This document shows, one piece after another, positions 1-8,337 of a DNA stretch of 16,145 bases. A model generated the notes under the pieces. It had not been told where the DNA came from and made no database searches. It saw only the letters and a program-made list of their open reading frames with translations. This DNA comes from an uncultured Planctomycetaceae bacterium. GTDB lineage: Bacteria; Planctomycetota; Planctomycetia; Pirellulales; Pirellulaceae. The stretch's first letter is position 1. Each line of letters begins with the position of its first letter. A program made the position numbers and the translations under genes. Where the stretch lies: contig CAIYOB010001379.1 of assembly GCA_903927685.1 (NCBI GenBank), positions 1 to 16,145 of the forward strand, written 5' to 3'.

Positions 1-29
1 AGGGCGTTGCCGCTGGGCTGTTGTGTTGC

Positions 30-42
30 GCCCCTTCGGGGC
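30..42. repeat. Small GC-rich hairpin downstream of the response-regulator gene
   Basis: GCCCC and GGGGC arms enclose a TTC loop. The hairpin lies about 70 nt beyond the stop of the minus-strand response-regulator gene. No T-run follows on the minus strand (the bases after the stem are gcaacacaac), so it is not a standard intrinsic terminator. It could stabilise an mRNA 3' end or be part of a dispersed repeat. Nothing else is recognisable in positions 1-109. Confidence 0.35.
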
Positions 43-109
43 AGAGGACGTAGCGGATCGCAACTCGCAGGGCCATTCGCGGTCCACGCGGCAAAGTGGC
101 GATATCCAA

Positions 110-751
110 CTACGAGGGCGCAATCAACCCGTGACGGATCGCGCACTTGACGAGATCGGCCGTCGAGGTCGCTCCGAGCAGCCGCATGATCTGGGCCTTG
201 TGATTCTCGGCCGTACGCACGGAGATATGCAGCTTACCCGCGACCATCTTCGCCGAATGACCTTCGCAGAACAATTGCAGGACTTCGCGCTGTCGGGGGG
301 TCAGCAGGCGTTCATCAGGGGCTTGATCGGGCTCGGAAGCGAGTGCCCGTGCGACGGCGTCCGCCAGCGCAGGAGCAAGGTAGGTGCGTCCCGCGAGTGC
401 TTCGCCTATGGCGATCAACAATTCCGCGCTGGCGGACTGCTTCAGCACGTAGGCGGACGCACCTGCCCGGATAGCACGAACGGCATACAAGGCGTCGCAG
501 TGCATGGTCAGGAAGACGATCTTGGCGTGGCAGCCGCCGGTTCGGATTTGGGCGATGGCATCCAGCCCATTGAGCTGGGGCATCGAGATATCCGCGACGA
601 TCACGTCGGGCTGAAGTCGCAGAGCCGCTTCGACCAGTTGCCGGCCATCCTCCACGATTTCGCTCAATTCATAGGCCGGTTCCAGGATGCTGCGCAGCCC
701 CTCGGCGACCATCCGGTGGTCATCGGCCATCACAATTCTGGCGCGGCTCAT
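110..751 (-). CDS. NarL/FixJ-family response regulator (REC + LuxR-type HTH)
   Basis: This 213-aa cytoplasmic response regulator is expected to be phosphorylated by the adjacent kinase and to bind DNA as a dimer. The receiver domain spans about residues 4-120, with the acidic pair D10/D11, the phospho-acceptor D54 in the VADISMPQ motif, switch residue T82 and conserved K104. The LuxR/GerE helix-turn-helix covers about residues 149-210 (LTPRQREVLQL, then the recognition helix SVRTAENHKAQIM). Length is normal for the family. The ATG is preceded by a GAGGGGG ribosome-binding site at good spacing. The gene lies 52 nt downstream of the histidine kinase on the same strand, and a palindromic repeat sits in the gap, so they probably form one operon. 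The target genes are not known; the divergent OprB-type porin gene is a reasonable candidate. Confidence 0.93.
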   Translation of the reverse strand: MSRARIVMADDHRMVAEGLRSILEPAYELSEIVEDGRQLVEAALRLQPDVIVADISMPQLNGLDAIAQIRTGGCHAKIVFLTMHCDALYAVRAIRAGASAYVLKQSASAELLIAIGEALAGRTYLAPALADAVARALASEPDQAPDERLLTPRQREVLQLFCEGHSAKMVAGKLHISVRTAENHKAQIMRLLGATSTADLVKCAIRHGLIAPS

Positions 752-783
752 GAATCCCCCTCAGCATTGTGTTGTTCGTGGTG

Positions 784-804
784 GGACGGATTGCCAATCC
801 GTCC
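784..804. repeat. Palindromic intergenic repeat, type A
   Basis: Nine-base arms GGACGGATT and AATCCGTCC flank a GCC centre, giving a nearly perfect palindrome of 21 bp, extended outward by GTG and TAC. It sits between the kinase and response-regulator genes. The right arm and the following TA supply the kinase stop codon (TAG on the minus strand, positions 804-806). The same design recurs three times at 3350-3423. Accidental translation gives RIANPSY/TDCQSV strings, which I associate from memory with planctomycete genomes. Confidence 0.85.
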
Positions 805-3125
805 TACACGTCCTCCGGCAGCGGCAACGATACGACGATCGCGGTGCCTTGCCCCGGGGCGGACTCGATCTGGATGTCACCGCCGACGAAACGGGCTCGT
901 TCCTGCATACTGGCAAGCCCCAGACCCGGCCGGCCTCGAGTCCGGGCCGGATCAAACCCGCAACCGTAATCCTGCACCTTCAGGCGGATGCACTCGGCGT
1001 CGGCAGTCAAGACCAGCTCGATCCGCTCGGTCTGCGAGTGTCTGGCGGCATTGCGCAACGCCTCCTGGGTAATCCGAAACAAGCAGAGGGCGACGTCTTT
1101 CGGAATGCCGGCGGGCAGTTCCCCACAGCGGAAGTCGACCGCGATTTGCGACTGACTTTCCCAGCGTTGGCATTCCGAGCGGACCGCGTCCGCCAAGCCG
1201 AGGTCTTCCAGGATGGAAGGATGCAGCTGGCGGGAAATGCGATGCACGTCCTGCGACAAATCGCTCAGCTGCTCCTGGACAACGGCGAGCGCGGGGCGTG
1301 CCGGGTCCGCAGCCGGCAACTGCTGCTCGATCTGGCCGACCTGAATCGCGTTGGCGGCCAGCCGCTGCGAGACGTCGTCGTGCATCTCCCGCGCCAGCCG
1401 CTTGCGTTCCTCCTCCTGAGCGGTCAGCAAGCGGCCGGCCAATTGCCGCGTTTCGTTGCGGCTGGCTGCCAACGCCTCATCGGCCCCGAGATGAGCGAGC
1501 GCGTTGCCGATCACTTCGGAAATGAGTCGGATGCGTTGCAGAATCCGCGTGTCCCACGGTTGCTCGTGCGTTCGCAAACCGAACGTGAGCAGGCCGCACA
1601 TCTGGCCGCCTTCCTGCAGGGCAACTGCGGCGACGGCCTTGACTCCCAGCCGATCCGCCAGTTCTCGCTCATGGAACGCCTCGGCCGGCAAGTCCGACGT
1701 AGCGGAGACGTGGAAGACGTCCCCTCGAATCAGTTGGGCCCACATCCACGGGATCGAATCCAAGGGGATCACCGCCGGCGGTTGCACCTCACCCGGGCGG
1801 ACGGACGTGACGTTCGCAATCAATTCCCGTCCGTCGTTGGAGAGTCGAAACAGCGCGCCGCGATCCAGCCTCAAGTGCTCCACGACGCACGCCAAGGCGC
1901 GTTCGATTTCGGCGCTGATCGCGTCGGGTGTGATGCCGACGAAGCGCGATGAGACGTCCGACAACATGGTCTCGAACTGCAGCTGATCTGCCAAAGCTCG
2001 TTCCGCGCGCCGCCGTCTGCGGCGACTTACCAGGAGGGCCCCGATCAGAATGGCCTGCAGGGCGATGGCGGTGACCGCGGCGGTGATATAAGCCCAGTAG
2101 GTCTCCCAAACCGTGGGTTCGCGGAAGAGCACCAGCGAATCGTCCGGCAAATCATCCTCGTCGATGCCCCAGCGGCGCAGCAGCCGCCAGTCGAACATCG
2201 GGCGGTTCATTTCGGTTCCGGAGATGGGGATGGCGTAAGGACTCGCGCCTCGGATCACGCGGGCCGCGATGGCGCCTGCCCGCTCTCCCTGCCGTTTTAC
2301 GGGCGCCAGACTGCCGCCCACGATGCCCGTCCCCAGGATCGTATCGTAGAGGCCAAACACCGGCACCTTTGCCGCTTCGGCGATGCGTTGGGCAATCTCG
2401 GTCGTTGCGACAGAGGTAAATCCATCTCGATCCCGCACATGGGAGAGGAGGACGATCACGGTTCCAGCGGGGACCTGCGACGCTTTCGCGCACAGTTCAG
2501 CGACAGGCAGTCCTGACCAGTAGGTGAACTGAACCTGCGTCTCTTGAGCGTACGCGGCTCGGGCCACCTGCTGGACGGCCAGATCTTCGGGGCTGGCGCC
2601 GCCGACGACAATCACGCTGCGTGTTGCTGGAAACAGGCGGCAGGCAATCTGCAGCGTGCCCTGGAAATCGAAGCGATACGCCACGCCGGTCATTCTGTTC
2701 GTCATGGGGAAACGCGACAGCGTCTGCGCACTGACGGAGCAGAAGACGACGGCGGCCTGGGGGAACAGGTCGGGATGATCCACGGCCAGGCAAGCGGCGG
2801 CACTGTCGGCCACCGGGATGACAATATCCGGCGCAGAGTCCGCGTACTTCATGCGGAGCAAATCCACCCACTTGTCACGGCCCTCCCGGTCCGGCAGTTG
2901 CTCGACCTCGAGGAATTCCACATCGATGTCCACCGGCTCGTGCAGATTGGCCTCCAGGCCCAGGCGAATCCCCCGGTCCCAATCCAGGTTGATGGGCCTC
3001 CCGTAGGAGAAGCTGTAGAGAACGAGAACCTGCCTGGGCCGCGCGGGCGCAGCGCCGAAAGCGACGGAGCCGCCCGGTACGATCAGCAGGGCTGCGGCCA
3101 GGCATATTCTGCTTACCCGTATCAT
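804..3125 (-). CDS. Hybrid sensor histidine kinase: ABC-type substrate-binding sensor + TM + GAF + HisKA_3/HATPase
   Basis: This 773-aa membrane sensor kinase starts at the ATG at 3125. That start has an AGGAG upstream and directly begins a signal peptide (cleavage near residue 25); longer reading frames upstream run through repeat DNA. Residues 31-320 resemble the ABC_sub_bind periplasmic domain: QVLVLYSFSYGRP, then VIPVADSAAA, VFGLYDTILGTGIVGG and RQGERAGAIAARV, the last typical of such binding proteins. A single membrane helix lies at about 345-366, followed by an arginine cluster. A GAF-like domain covers about 385-547. The HisKA_3 dimerisation domain carries phospho-acceptor H582 (REMHDDVSQRLA). 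The ATPase has N692 (QEALRNAARH), DYGCGF at 719-724 and GLGLASMQERARFVGG at 734-749. It should sense an extracytoplasmic ligand, of unknown identity, and pass phosphate to the response regulator just downstream. The C-terminal stop lies inside a palindromic repeat. Confidence 0.92.
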   Translation of the reverse strand: MIRVSRICLAAALLIVPGGSVAFGAAPARPRQVLVLYSFSYGRPINLDWDRGIRLGLEANLHEPVDIDVEFLEVEQLPDREGRDKWVDLLRMKYADSAPDIVIPVADSAAACLAVDHPDLFPQAAVVFCSVSAQTLSRFPMTNRMTGVAYRFDFQGTLQIACRLFPATRSVIVVGGASPEDLAVQQVARAAYAQETQVQFTYWSGLPVAELCAKASQVPAGTVIVLLSHVRDRDGFTSVATTEIAQRIAEAAKVPVFGLYDTILGTGIVGGSLAPVKRQGERAGAIAARVIRGASPYAIPISGTEMNRPMFDWRLLRRWGIDEDDLPDDSLVLFREPTVWETYWAYITAAVTAIALQAILIGALLVSRRRRRRAERALADQLQFETMLSDVSSRFVGITPDAISAEIERALACVVEHLRLDRGALFRLSNDGRELIANVTSVRPGEVQPPAVIPLDSIPWMWAQLIRGDVFHVSATSDLPAEAFHERELADRLGVKAVAAVALQEGGQMCGLLTFGLRTHEQPWDTRILQRIRLISEVIGNALAHLGADEALAASRNETRQLAGRLLTAQEEERKRLAREMHDDVSQRLAANAIQVGQIEQQLPAADPARPALAVVQEQLSDLSQDVHRISRQLHPSILEDLGLADAVRSECQRWESQSQIAVDFRCGELPAGIPKDVALCLFRITQEALRNAARHSQTERIELVLTADAECIRLKVQDYGCGFDPARTRGRPGLGLASMQERARFVGGDIQIESAPGQGTAIVVSLPLPEDV

Positions 3126-3474
3126 GAACGTCGCTCCTCGTGCATCCGTTGACAGTCCACCCGAGCGTCGGCCAGTGCGCATGATGGCGGCGTCCGCTCT
3201 CCGTTGCCCGTCGGGCAGGTAGTGCCGACTATGCCGTTCAATCCATGCGTCCTGCTCCGCATTTTGCCTCGTCACCCGCAGAAGTGCTAGTGGTAGCGGG
3301 CCCCGATATCCGATCGAACCGAGAGAACCCCGACATAAATTCCCAGGCAGGACGGTTTGCCGGACCGTCCGGGACGGAATGCCATTCCGTCCTACGCTTG
3401 TGGGACGGAATGCCATTCCGTCCTCCGAGGACCTCACGACGATTGCCTGCCTTCCAGCGAACGGAGTCGCTGCC
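3126..3474. other. 349-bp divergent spacer between sensor kinase and OprB-type porin
   Basis: The spacer holds three tandem palindromes at 3350-3423. The remaining part, 3126-3349, shows no convincing gene; the open frames there are extensions or shadows. It must contain promoters for both the kinase and the porin. I cannot assign -35/-10 boxes with confidence, since planctomycete promoters are poorly defined by eye. Confidence 0.6.
3350..3423. repeat. Triple tandem palindrome array, type B
   Basis: Three palindromic units lie in a row. The first, degenerate, is at 3350-3370 (arms GGACGGT/ACCGTCC, loop TTGCCGG). Two near-identical units are at 3372-3392 and 3403-3423 (arms GGACGGAAT/ATTCCGTCC, centre GCC). 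These differ from the unit at 784-804 by compensating changes at the inner arm bases (GGATT versus GGAAT), so pairing is kept. Each could fold as a hairpin or cruciform. The array ends about 50 nt before the start codon of the OprB-type porin gene, so it probably lies in its leader or promoter region. Confidence 0.88.
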
Positions 3475-4917
3475 ATGTTCAAGCCTGTTGGCAAGGCCTA
3501 TCTTCTCTTGGCCGCCGTGATGATTTCGGCCTTCTCGGGCCGTGCGTGGGCCCAGGAGGAAACGGAGGCCATGGACGCTGCGGACGAGGCCGTGGCCGAG
3601 TTCGAGACATTAGCCCTCGGCGAGGGTGGCGCGGCCAGCGGTTCCGCAGCCTGCGATTGCCTTGGTGCGCGTCCCACCCTGACCGGCGACTGGCACGGCT
3701 ATCGGACTTGCCTGCAGCAATCCGGAGTCACTTTCGCGGGGCGGTCCACGCACTTCGCCTTTGGGGTCGACGGCGGCGTCGATTCTCCGCTGGCCGCCGC
3801 CCTGCTGCCCCTCGGGCAGGGTGATACGTTCAAGTACACCGGGCGCGGCGAATACGACCTGATCTTCGACCTGGAGAAGTTCGGCGGTCTGCCGCACGGC
3901 AAGCTGCTGGTCCGGGCCGAGCACTGGTACGGCGAGTTCGGCAACGTCTCGCTGCACACCGGGGCGCTGACGCCCGCCGTGTTTCCGGCGCTGTTGCCGC
4001 CGGTCATGGACGGTGAGGGCGTGCCCTACATTACGAACTTCCTGTTCACCCAACCGCTGTCAGAAAAGCTGATCGTCTTCGCCGGCAAGAAGGACGTGTT
4101 GGGGGCCGCCGACCAGGATATCTTCGCCGGGGGCGACGGCACGTCGCAGTTCGTGAATCAAGCCTTCATCGCCAACCCGGCGTTCTTGTTGGCCATGCCT
4201 TACACCGGGTTCACGGCGGGCGCCATCATGCCGCAGTCGTGGGGCGCGGTCTCGACGTTCGTCTACGATCCGAAGAACCGCACGCAGGACTTCTTCAACC
4301 TGGACGATCTGTTTGCCCAAGGAGTCATCGTCGGCGGCCAAGTCAATCTGAACACCAACTTTTTCTGCCTGCCCGGCGAGCACCACGTCGGCGGCATCTG
4401 GAAGCACCTGGACATGACCGATCTGGCCTTCGCCGAGCCGCCGCCGGGTGAGTATCCGTACGAGCCGGTCCCCGGATTTGCCACGCTTCCCGATTCGTAC
4501 ACGATCTACTACGGTTTCGACCAGTACTTTGTCACGTTTGCCGGCGAGCGGCCGGGCATCGGACCCAAGAAGAATCCGCGGGGTTGGGGGATGTTCGGCC
4601 GGGCCTCGCTCAGCGATGGCAACCCGACGCCTCTCCGCTACTTCTTGAGCCTCGGCGTGGGTGGCAACAGCCCGCTGCGCGAGCATCAAGACAACTGGGG
4701 CCTCGCCTGGTATTACGTCGGCGCCAGCAACGAATTCGGCCCGCTTCCGCGAGCCCTGTTCGATCCCCAGGACGGCACCGGCGTCGAGCTGTTCTACAAC
4801 TTCCAAGTCACGCCGTGGCTGAATGTCAGTCCCGACGTGCAGTACATTCTGCCGGGCAATCGCGCCATCGCCGACGACGCCTTTGTCTATGGACTGCGCG
4901 TCAACATGGCGCTCTAG
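3475..4917 (+). CDS. OprB-type carbohydrate-selective porin
   Basis: This 480-aa outer-membrane beta-barrel is expected to let sugars or other small solutes into the periplasm. The ATG at 3475 was chosen because it begins a clean signal peptide (hydrophobic LLLAAVMISAF, cleavage after AWA at about residue 26) with a GGAG upstream; an earlier start would translate the palindromic repeats. The mature N-terminus has a Cys pair (CDC at about 60-62), then the family hallmark TLTGDWHGYRTCLQQSGVTF (68-87), close to the OprB pattern LTGDWGGLR. The barrel body is rich in aromatic and glycine residues. The end reads ILPGNRAIADDAFVYGLRVN, the usual OprB closing strand. The gene diverges from the sensor kinase and converges, with a 4-nt overlap, on the gamma-glutamyltranspeptidase gene. 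Substrate is unknown. Confidence 0.88.
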   Translation: MFKPVGKAYLLLAAVMISAFSGRAWAQEETEAMDAADEAVAEFETLALGEGGAASGSAACDCLGARPTLTGDWHGYRTCLQQSGVTFAGRSTHFAFGVDGGVDSPLAAALLPLGQGDTFKYTGRGEYDLIFDLEKFGGLPHGKLLVRAEHWYGEFGNVSLHTGALTPAVFPALLPPVMDGEGVPYITNFLFTQPLSEKLIVFAGKKDVLGAADQDIFAGGDGTSQFVNQAFIANPAFLLAMPYTGFTAGAIMPQSWGAVSTFVYDPKNRTQDFFNLDDLFAQGVIVGGQVNLNTNFFCLPGEHHVGGIWKHLDMTDLAFAEPPPGEYPYEPVPGFATLPDSYTIYYGFDQYFVTFAGERPGIGPKKNPRGWGMFGRASLSDGNPTPLRYFLSLGVGGNSPLREHQDNWGLAWYYVGASNEFGPLPRALFDPQDGTGVELFYNFQVTPWLNVSPDVQYILPGNRAIADDAFVYGLRVNMAL

Positions 4918-6623
4918 TACCCGAGCGCACACCCATGGCGCCGCAGATCGGCGGCGCCGTGCCGCTGGTTGGTTTCCGGATCGATCCAGATCGAATGGGC
5001 GTCCCCTTGGAACCCGGCGGGCTTGCCGATCGTATGCCCCAGCGTGCCGAGTTCTCGGATCAAGTCCGGGTAGTCGGCTTCCAGGCGGCGTTCGACGACC
5101 AGCTGGTCGGGCAGCCACTGATGGTGAATCCGCGGCGCATCGACGGCGTTCGTGACCGGCAGGTCGAACTCGATCACGTTCAGGACGACTTGCAGGACCG
5201 TATTGACGATCGTGCGCCCGCCGGGGCTGCCGGTGACCAGGACGACGCGGCCGTCCTTGGTCACGATCGTGGGCGTTTGCGAACTGAGCATTCGCTTGCC
5301 GGGTTCGATCCGGTTCGGCTCCGTGCCGATCGTGCCCTCGCGGTCCGTGTGACCGGGCTTCCAGTTGAAATCCCCCATCTCGTTGTTCAACAGGAATCCG
5401 CCGCCGCGAACGACGACGCGCGAGCCGTAGCTCTGTTCCAGCGTGTACGTGTTGGCGACCGCCAGACCCGCTTCATCGACGACCGAGAAGTGCGTCGTGT
5501 GCTCGCTCTCCGGCGGCAGTGAAATCTGCCGCGACGCGGCCAGCGCCGCGCTGTTGCCCGCCCGGCGGGGATCGATCTGCTGTGACAGTCGCCGGGCATA
5601 GTCTTTGCTGACCAGGTGTTCCGGGATGTCGACAAACGCCGGGTCGGCCAGATAGCAGGCGCGGTCGAAGTAGGCCAGCCGCATGGACTCAACCATGCAG
5701 TGGATGGTCTGCGGCGACCAGCGGCCCCAGGCACGCAATTCAAAATTCTCCAGGATGTTCAGCATTTCGACCAGCACCACGCCACCGCTGGGCGCTGGCG
5801 GAACCAGGATTTCGTATCCGCGAAACGTGCCTCGCAGCGCAGGCTTGACCTGGGCTGCGTAGGCGGCCAGATCTTCCCGGGTGATCAGCCCCTGGCCATC
5901 CTGCATCTCGCGCACGATCAATTCTGCCAGGTGGCCGCGGTAGAACGCGTCGGGGCCTTGGTCGGCGATCTCCCGCAGTGAGTTGGCCAGATCGGGCTGC
6001 ACCAGCCGGTCGCCGGCGGCCCAGGCGGACCGGCCGCCGTCTTTGCCGTACACGCGGCAGAACTCTGGAAACGTCGGCGACTCGCTCACAATCCGATTCA
6101 GTGACGAGGCCAGCTCGGCGTCCAGCGTCACCCCTTCGGCGGCGATTCGAACTGCCGGCGCGAGCACTTCGTTCCAGGGCAAGCGGCCGAATCGCTGGTG
6201 GGCGGTCGCCAAACCACGGACCGTGCCAGGCACGCCGACGGCTGGATGGCCCAGGCGACTTTCCAGCTTGGCGAACTGGTCCTGCGTCGCCGCGCGCGGG
6301 GCGAGTTCGCGATAGTCGATGACCCGTGGCTCGCGTCCGTCCCCGGGACGCACCACCATGAACCCGCCGCCCCCGAGATTGCCGGCTTCGGGGAATGTGA
6401 CGGACAGGGCCAAGGCGACGGCCACGGCGGCGTCGACCGCGTTGCCGCCACGCTGCAGGATCTGCAGACCGGCGTCCGTCGCCGGCGCACTGACGGAGAC
6501 CACCATGCCACGCTGCGCCGTCACCGGCTCGCGCGCCGTGGAATCGGATGTTACCGCCCCGCCCACGATCCACCCCGCCAAAACGGCACAGCCGGCGTAT
6601 CTCGCCCCGCATAATCGGTGCAT
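4914..6623 (-). CDS. ggt: Gamma-glutamyltranspeptidase (Ntn-hydrolase), secreted
   Basis: This 569-aa enzyme cleaves or transfers the gamma-glutamyl group of glutathione and related peptides, normally in the periplasm. A basic/hydrophobic N-terminus (residues 1-25) suggests export. The large subunit has RGGNAVDAAVAVALAL (58-73), GNLGGGGFMVV and the substrate-binding R105 in DYRELAP. The self-cleavage site precedes T376 of TTHFSVVD, which becomes the catalytic N-terminal residue of the small subunit. Further hallmarks are NNEMGDF (413-419), RMLSSQTPTIV with the Ser pair 447-448, TGSPGGR (464-470) and HHQWLPDQL. All key residues seen in the E. coli enzyme are present, so it should be active. 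The start at 6623 has GGAAGGAG at good spacing. It is divergent from the DcaP-like porin gene and shares the last 4 nt (CTAG) with the OprB-type porin gene. Confidence 0.95.
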   Translation of the reverse strand: MHRLCGARYAGCAVLAGWIVGGAVTSDSTAREPVTAQRGMVVSVSAPATDAGLQILQRGGNAVDAAVAVALALSVTFPEAGNLGGGGFMVVRPGDGREPRVIDYRELAPRAATQDQFAKLESRLGHPAVGVPGTVRGLATAHQRFGRLPWNEVLAPAVRIAAEGVTLDAELASSLNRIVSESPTFPEFCRVYGKDGGRSAWAAGDRLVQPDLANSLREIADQGPDAFYRGHLAELIVREMQDGQGLITREDLAAYAAQVKPALRGTFRGYEILVPPAPSGGVVLVEMLNILENFELRAWGRWSPQTIHCMVESMRLAYFDRACYLADPAFVDIPEHLVSKDYARRLSQQIDPRRAGNSAALAASRQISLPPESEHTTHFSVVDEAGLAVANTYTLEQSYGSRVVVRGGGFLLNNEMGDFNWKPGHTDREGTIGTEPNRIEPGKRMLSSQTPTIVTKDGRVVLVTGSPGGRTIVNTVLQVVLNVIEFDLPVTNAVDAPRIHHQWLPDQLVVERRLEADYPDLIRELGTLGHTIGKPAGFQGDAHSIWIDPETNQRHGAADLRRHGCALGY

Positions 6624-6849
6624 TTGCTATCGCTCCTTCCACTGCTTCAGCCAGCACGACCGACACTGCCGCTGCAACTGAAAGAAATGAGCTAAGTCCT
6701 CGTTGGTGTAGCCTTTAAGCTGTAGCGTCAGTTCAAGAAACGGCGGACGAATCGTTACCCCTGGCCGAAATCAATACTATGCACACAGACCAGCCAACTG
6801 CTATCCAGTGCGCCCCTCTCGCTCCCGCCATAACCGTACGGACACTCCC
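6624..6849. promoter_or_regulatory. Divergent promoter region between ggt and the DcaP-like porin
   Basis: This 226-bp spacer is more A/T-rich than its surroundings and has no gene. For the plus strand, TACTAT at 6775-6780 is a possible -10 box, without a good -35. For the minus strand, TTGAAC (complement of 6731-6736) is a possible -35 for ggt. Both are weak guesses by eye. Confidence 0.3.
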
Positions 6850-8337
6850 ATGGCAAGTATTCCTCGCATTCTGCACACCGCGGCTCGCGTGAGCACCCTT
6901 CGGGCCGTGATCTCGCTTGCCTTGTGCGTGGCGCCCGCATCTGCCGGCGCCCAGGACGCTTGGCAGCCGTCATTCTTGGACACCTCCTGCGCAGCGGCCG
7001 ACGCACCGTCTGGATATCCGACCACCGGCGGACAACAGGGCGAACTGCTCCGCTTGCCGGCGGTCCACGACGCCGATTCGGGGCAGTCCGCCTACCTGGA
7101 TCCGTCGGTGCGTCCTGCCGACTATGTGCCGGACACCTATGACGCGACGGCCGAGGCTCCGGCCGACGCCCAATTCTACACAATGGACGAGCTCCGCAGC
7201 GAGATGAAGAAACTCGCTTGGACGAAAGGAGATTTCACGATCGTCCCCTACGGTCAATTGTGGGGCAGCGCGTTCTACGGCTCGTCGCGTTGGGCGCCGG
7301 GACAGTTCATCCTGTACGTTCCATCGCCTGAAGGGCTCACCGGCGAAGGCGAAGACAGCTTCGTGATCGACACGCGACGGACAAGGTTGGGCATGAACAT
7401 CACTGGCCCCGACGTGCCCCTGTTCGGCTGTGCCAAGAGCGGCGCCCAGGTCGAGGTGGACTTCATGGGATTCGCCGGCAACGTCGTTGGAGGCAGCGTT
7501 GTGCCCAACAGCGAGAACTTCGCCGGCGTCTTGATGCGGCACGCATTTGCCGAGCTCAAGACCGACAATTGGCGGCTGTTGGCGGGACAGACCTGGGACG
7601 TCATCTCGCCTCTGAACCCGGGCATGCTGACGTACGCGGTCGGTTGGGCTGGCGGCAATATCGGCTTTCGCCGCATGCAGATTCGCGGCGAGCGGTATCT
7701 GCACTTCAGCGACAGCTGCCTGGTCACCGTCCAGGGGGCCATGCTGCAAGACGTCGTTGCCGATCTGCCCAACCTGGCCGAGAACAGCAACTGGCCCGTT
7801 CTCGCCGGACGTGTCGCTCTTTCTTTAGGCCAAGCGAACAACGGCGTTCGTCCGTTTACAATCGGACTGTCATCGCACGTGGGCGAACAGGGCTGGGATT
7901 TCCCCGACGCGGATGATTATCGATTGCCGACCTGGTCGGTGTGTGCGGACGCCAAGTACATCGTCACGCCTCGATTGGGGATTCAAGGGGAGTTCTTCAC
8001 GGGAGAGAATCTCGCCACGTTCCTGGGCGGCATCAACCAGGGCATCAATCCCCTGACACGACGCACGATCCAATCCACCGGCGGTTGGATCGACTTGTGG
8101 TACGACTGGACGCCCCGCCTGCACAGTCACCTGGGCTGCGGAATCGATAATCCGCTGAATACCGACGTCCAGACGCGAGGACGCACCGAAAACTCGTTTC
8201 TGTTCGGCAACGTATCGTTCGACGTGACCAAGAAACTGGTTCTCGGCTTGGAGGTCAGCCACTGGAAGACCGAGTACCAGGATCTGGCGCCTGGCGAAAC
8301 GGTGCTTTTTGAGTTCATCGGAAGTTACGGCTTCTGA
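6850..8337 (+). CDS. DcaP-like outer-membrane porin
   Basis: This predicted 495-aa outer-membrane barrel was started at ATG 6850 because it begins a signal peptide (basic start, then AVISLALCVAPASA, cleavage near AGA/QDA at about residue 34). No clear ribosome-binding site is seen; an in-frame GTG at 6808 is less likely. After a variable linker comes a short charged segment (YTMDELRSEMKKLAW) and then the barrel: GDFTIVPYGQLWGSAFYGSSR, FVIDTRRTRLGMNITGPDV, AQVEVDFMGFAGN, HAFAELKTDNWRLLAGQTWDVISPLNP, GFRRMQIRGERY. This pattern is typical of the DcaP trimeric porin family. The last residues end in Phe (GSYGF), as expected for outer-membrane barrels. A heme lipoprotein gene follows 74 nt downstream on the same strand, so co-transcription is possible. 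Substrate is unknown; other DcaP relatives take up small organic anions and peptides. Confidence 0.82.
   Translation: MASIPRILHTAARVSTLRAVISLALCVAPASAGAQDAWQPSFLDTSCAAADAPSGYPTTGGQQGELLRLPAVHDADSGQSAYLDPSVRPADYVPDTYDATAEAPADAQFYTMDELRSEMKKLAWTKGDFTIVPYGQLWGSAFYGSSRWAPGQFILYVPSPEGLTGEGEDSFVIDTRRTRLGMNITGPDVPLFGCAKSGAQVEVDFMGFAGNVVGGSVVPNSENFAGVLMRHAFAELKTDNWRLLAGQTWDVISPLNPGMLTYAVGWAGGNIGFRRMQIRGERYLHFSDSCLVTVQGAMLQDVVADLPNLAENSNWPVLAGRVALSLGQANNGVRPFTIGLSSHVGEQGWDFPDADDYRLPTWSVCADAKYIVTPRLGIQGEFFTGENLATFLGGINQGINPLTRRTIQSTGGWIDLWYDWTPRLHSHLGCGIDNPLNTDVQTRGRTENSFLFGNVSFDVTKKLVLGLEVSHWKTEYQDLAPGETVLFEFIGSYGF

Noticed and set aside
687..1952. Long plus-strand open frame opposite the sensor kinase
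   Set aside because: It is the antisense of a well-supported kinase, lacks motifs and a ribosome-binding site, and arises from high GC content.
4060..5118. 352-codon minus-strand open frame across the OprB-type porin and ggt ends
   Set aside because: It spans two real genes in the wrong frame and has no signal, motif or ribosome-binding site.
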